Origin: CAZZHG01 sp964653655
GTDB taxonomy: Bacteria; Bdellovibrionota; FAC87; UBA2466
Assembly: GCA_964653655.1 (NCBI GenBank)
Contig: CAZZHG010000060.1
Location: forward strand, 1-33,299
Direction of reading: 5' to 3'
DNA length: 33,299 nucleotides
Positions 32,907 to 33,299 of this stretch are shown here, piece by piece; the first letter of the stretch is position 1, and every line of letters starts with the position of its first letter. Both the position numbers and the translations under genes were made by a program. The notes beneath the pieces are model-generated. The model did not search any database, was not told where the DNA came from, and saw only the letters and a program-made list of their open reading frames with translations.

Positions 32907-32916
32907 AAATCCTTCT

Positions 32917-33225
32917 TTACAGCGTGATGCTCACATCGATACCCGCGGAGAGGTCCAACTTCATTAGCGAGTCGATCGTGTTCTGGGTGGGCTCGAGAAT
33001 GTCGATCAAGCGCTTGTGCGTGCGGATCTCGAACTGCTCGCGGCTCTTCTTGTCCACGTGAGGAGAACGGAGAACCGTGTACCGGTTAATCTTGGTCGGG
33101 AGCGGAATCGGGCCCGCGATTTTCGCGCCCGTACGCCGCGCCGTTTCCACGATTTCGGAGACGGACTGATCCAACAACTTATAGTCGAAGGCTTTAAGAC
33201 GAATTCTGATCTTCTGACTCTGCAC
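32917..33225 (-). CDS. rpsJ: 30S ribosomal protein S10
   Basis: 102 residues, GTG start at 33225 preceded by GGAG, which spans the end of tuf (GGAGTAACCG). MQSQKIRIRLKAFDYKLLDQ, then GPIPLPTKINRYTVLRSPHV and KRLIDILEPTQNTIDSLMKL are diagnostic. S10 sits in the 30S head, and free S10 forms a transcription antitermination complex with NusB. Its start lies only 3 bases after the tuf stop, so the S10 operon continues directly from the str operon. Confidence 0.98.
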   Translation of the reverse strand: MQSQKIRIRLKAFDYKLLDQSVSEIVETARRTGAKIAGPIPLPTKINRYTVLRSPHVDKKSREQFEIRTHKRLIDILEPTQNTIDSLMKLDLSAGIDVSITL

Positions 33226-33228
33226 CGG

Positions 33229-33299
33229 TTACTCCACAATCTCCGTGATCACACCGGCGCCGACGGTGCGTCCACCTTCGCGGATGGCGAAGCGGACTT
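33229..33299 (-). CDS. tuf: Elongation factor Tu, C-terminal end only
   Basis: The last 22 codons and TAA stop (33229-33231) are present: VRFAIREGGRTVGAGVITEI then VE, the conserved end of EF-Tu. The rest lies beyond the window. EF-Tu delivers aminoacyl-tRNA to the ribosome. Placement directly before rpsJ is the usual str-S10 junction. Confidence 0.93.
   Translation of the reverse strand, partial: VRFAIREGGRTVGAGVITEIVE

Noticed and set aside
32907..32916. A frameshifted or truncated rplC between rpsJ and rplD
   Set aside because: Only 10 bases are available, so not even a remnant can be present.

Overview
This 33.3 kb window is chromosomal DNA from a fairly GC-rich Gram-negative bacterium. 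Signal peptides, lipoproteins, a predicted outer-membrane protein and a lytic transglycosylase show the envelope type. Gene content (zinc-ribbon Ser/Thr kinase, TRL-family lipoprotein, fused membrane spermidine-synthase-like proteins, zinc-type S4/S14/L36) suggests a deltaproteobacterial or Bdellovibrionota-like lineage. This assignment is inference; no rRNA or other decisive marker is present.

Layout. (1) Positions 1-5321, all minus strand: the N-terminal part of a GNAT acetyltransferase, a predicted outer-membrane protein with a C-terminal SH3-like module, a TRL-family lipoprotein, a secreted two-repeat beta-rich protein with a strong terminator, a Ser/Thr kinase with two zinc ribbons and an FHA-like domain, and a von Willebrand factor A (vWA) protein. 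The last two look like a signalling pair. (2) Positions 5322-5673: a gene-free gap of about 350 bases with a 29-base inverted repeat. (3) Positions 5674-7376, minus strand: a GT2 glycosyltransferase and two unrecognised proteins, one with a weak NifU-like look but no cysteine ligands. (4) Positions 7431-14684, plus strand, divergent from block 3: a radical SAM enzyme with C-terminal auxiliary cysteines, followed by two tandem paralogous polytopic proteins with spermidine-synthase-like domains and a C-terminal domain with four invariantly spaced cysteines. Blocks 3 and 4 are the best candidate for an undescribed pathway. (5) Positions 14681-17397: a small exported protein, a TTAACG microsatellite, a lipoprotein lytic transglycosylase, and a divergent Pro/Tyr/Gln-rich lipoprotein with a clear terminator.

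(6) Positions 17402-33299, minus strand: the S10-spc-alpha ribosomal protein supercluster. In transcription order it reads tuf (3' end), rpsJ, rplD, rplW, rplB, rpsS, rplV, rpsC, rplP, rpmC, rpsQ, rplN, rplX, rplE, rpsN, rpsH, rplF, rplR, rpsE, rpmD, rplO, secY, adk, map, infA, rpmJ, rpsM, rpsK, rpsD, rpoA, rplQ, then a TlpA-like thioredoxin protein and a coiled-coil exported protein. The order is classical except that rplC (L3), normally between rpsJ and rplD, is missing: only 10 bases separate those two genes and they hold a clean ribosome binding site. S11, L17 and L29 carry unusual Lys/Ala/Glu-rich extensions. A candidate internal promoter with a perfect -35 box lies in the AT-rich gap before rpmJ.

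No tRNA, rRNA, CRISPR array, insertion sequence or prophage gene was seen. All functional assignments come from reading motifs by eye; no database search was run.
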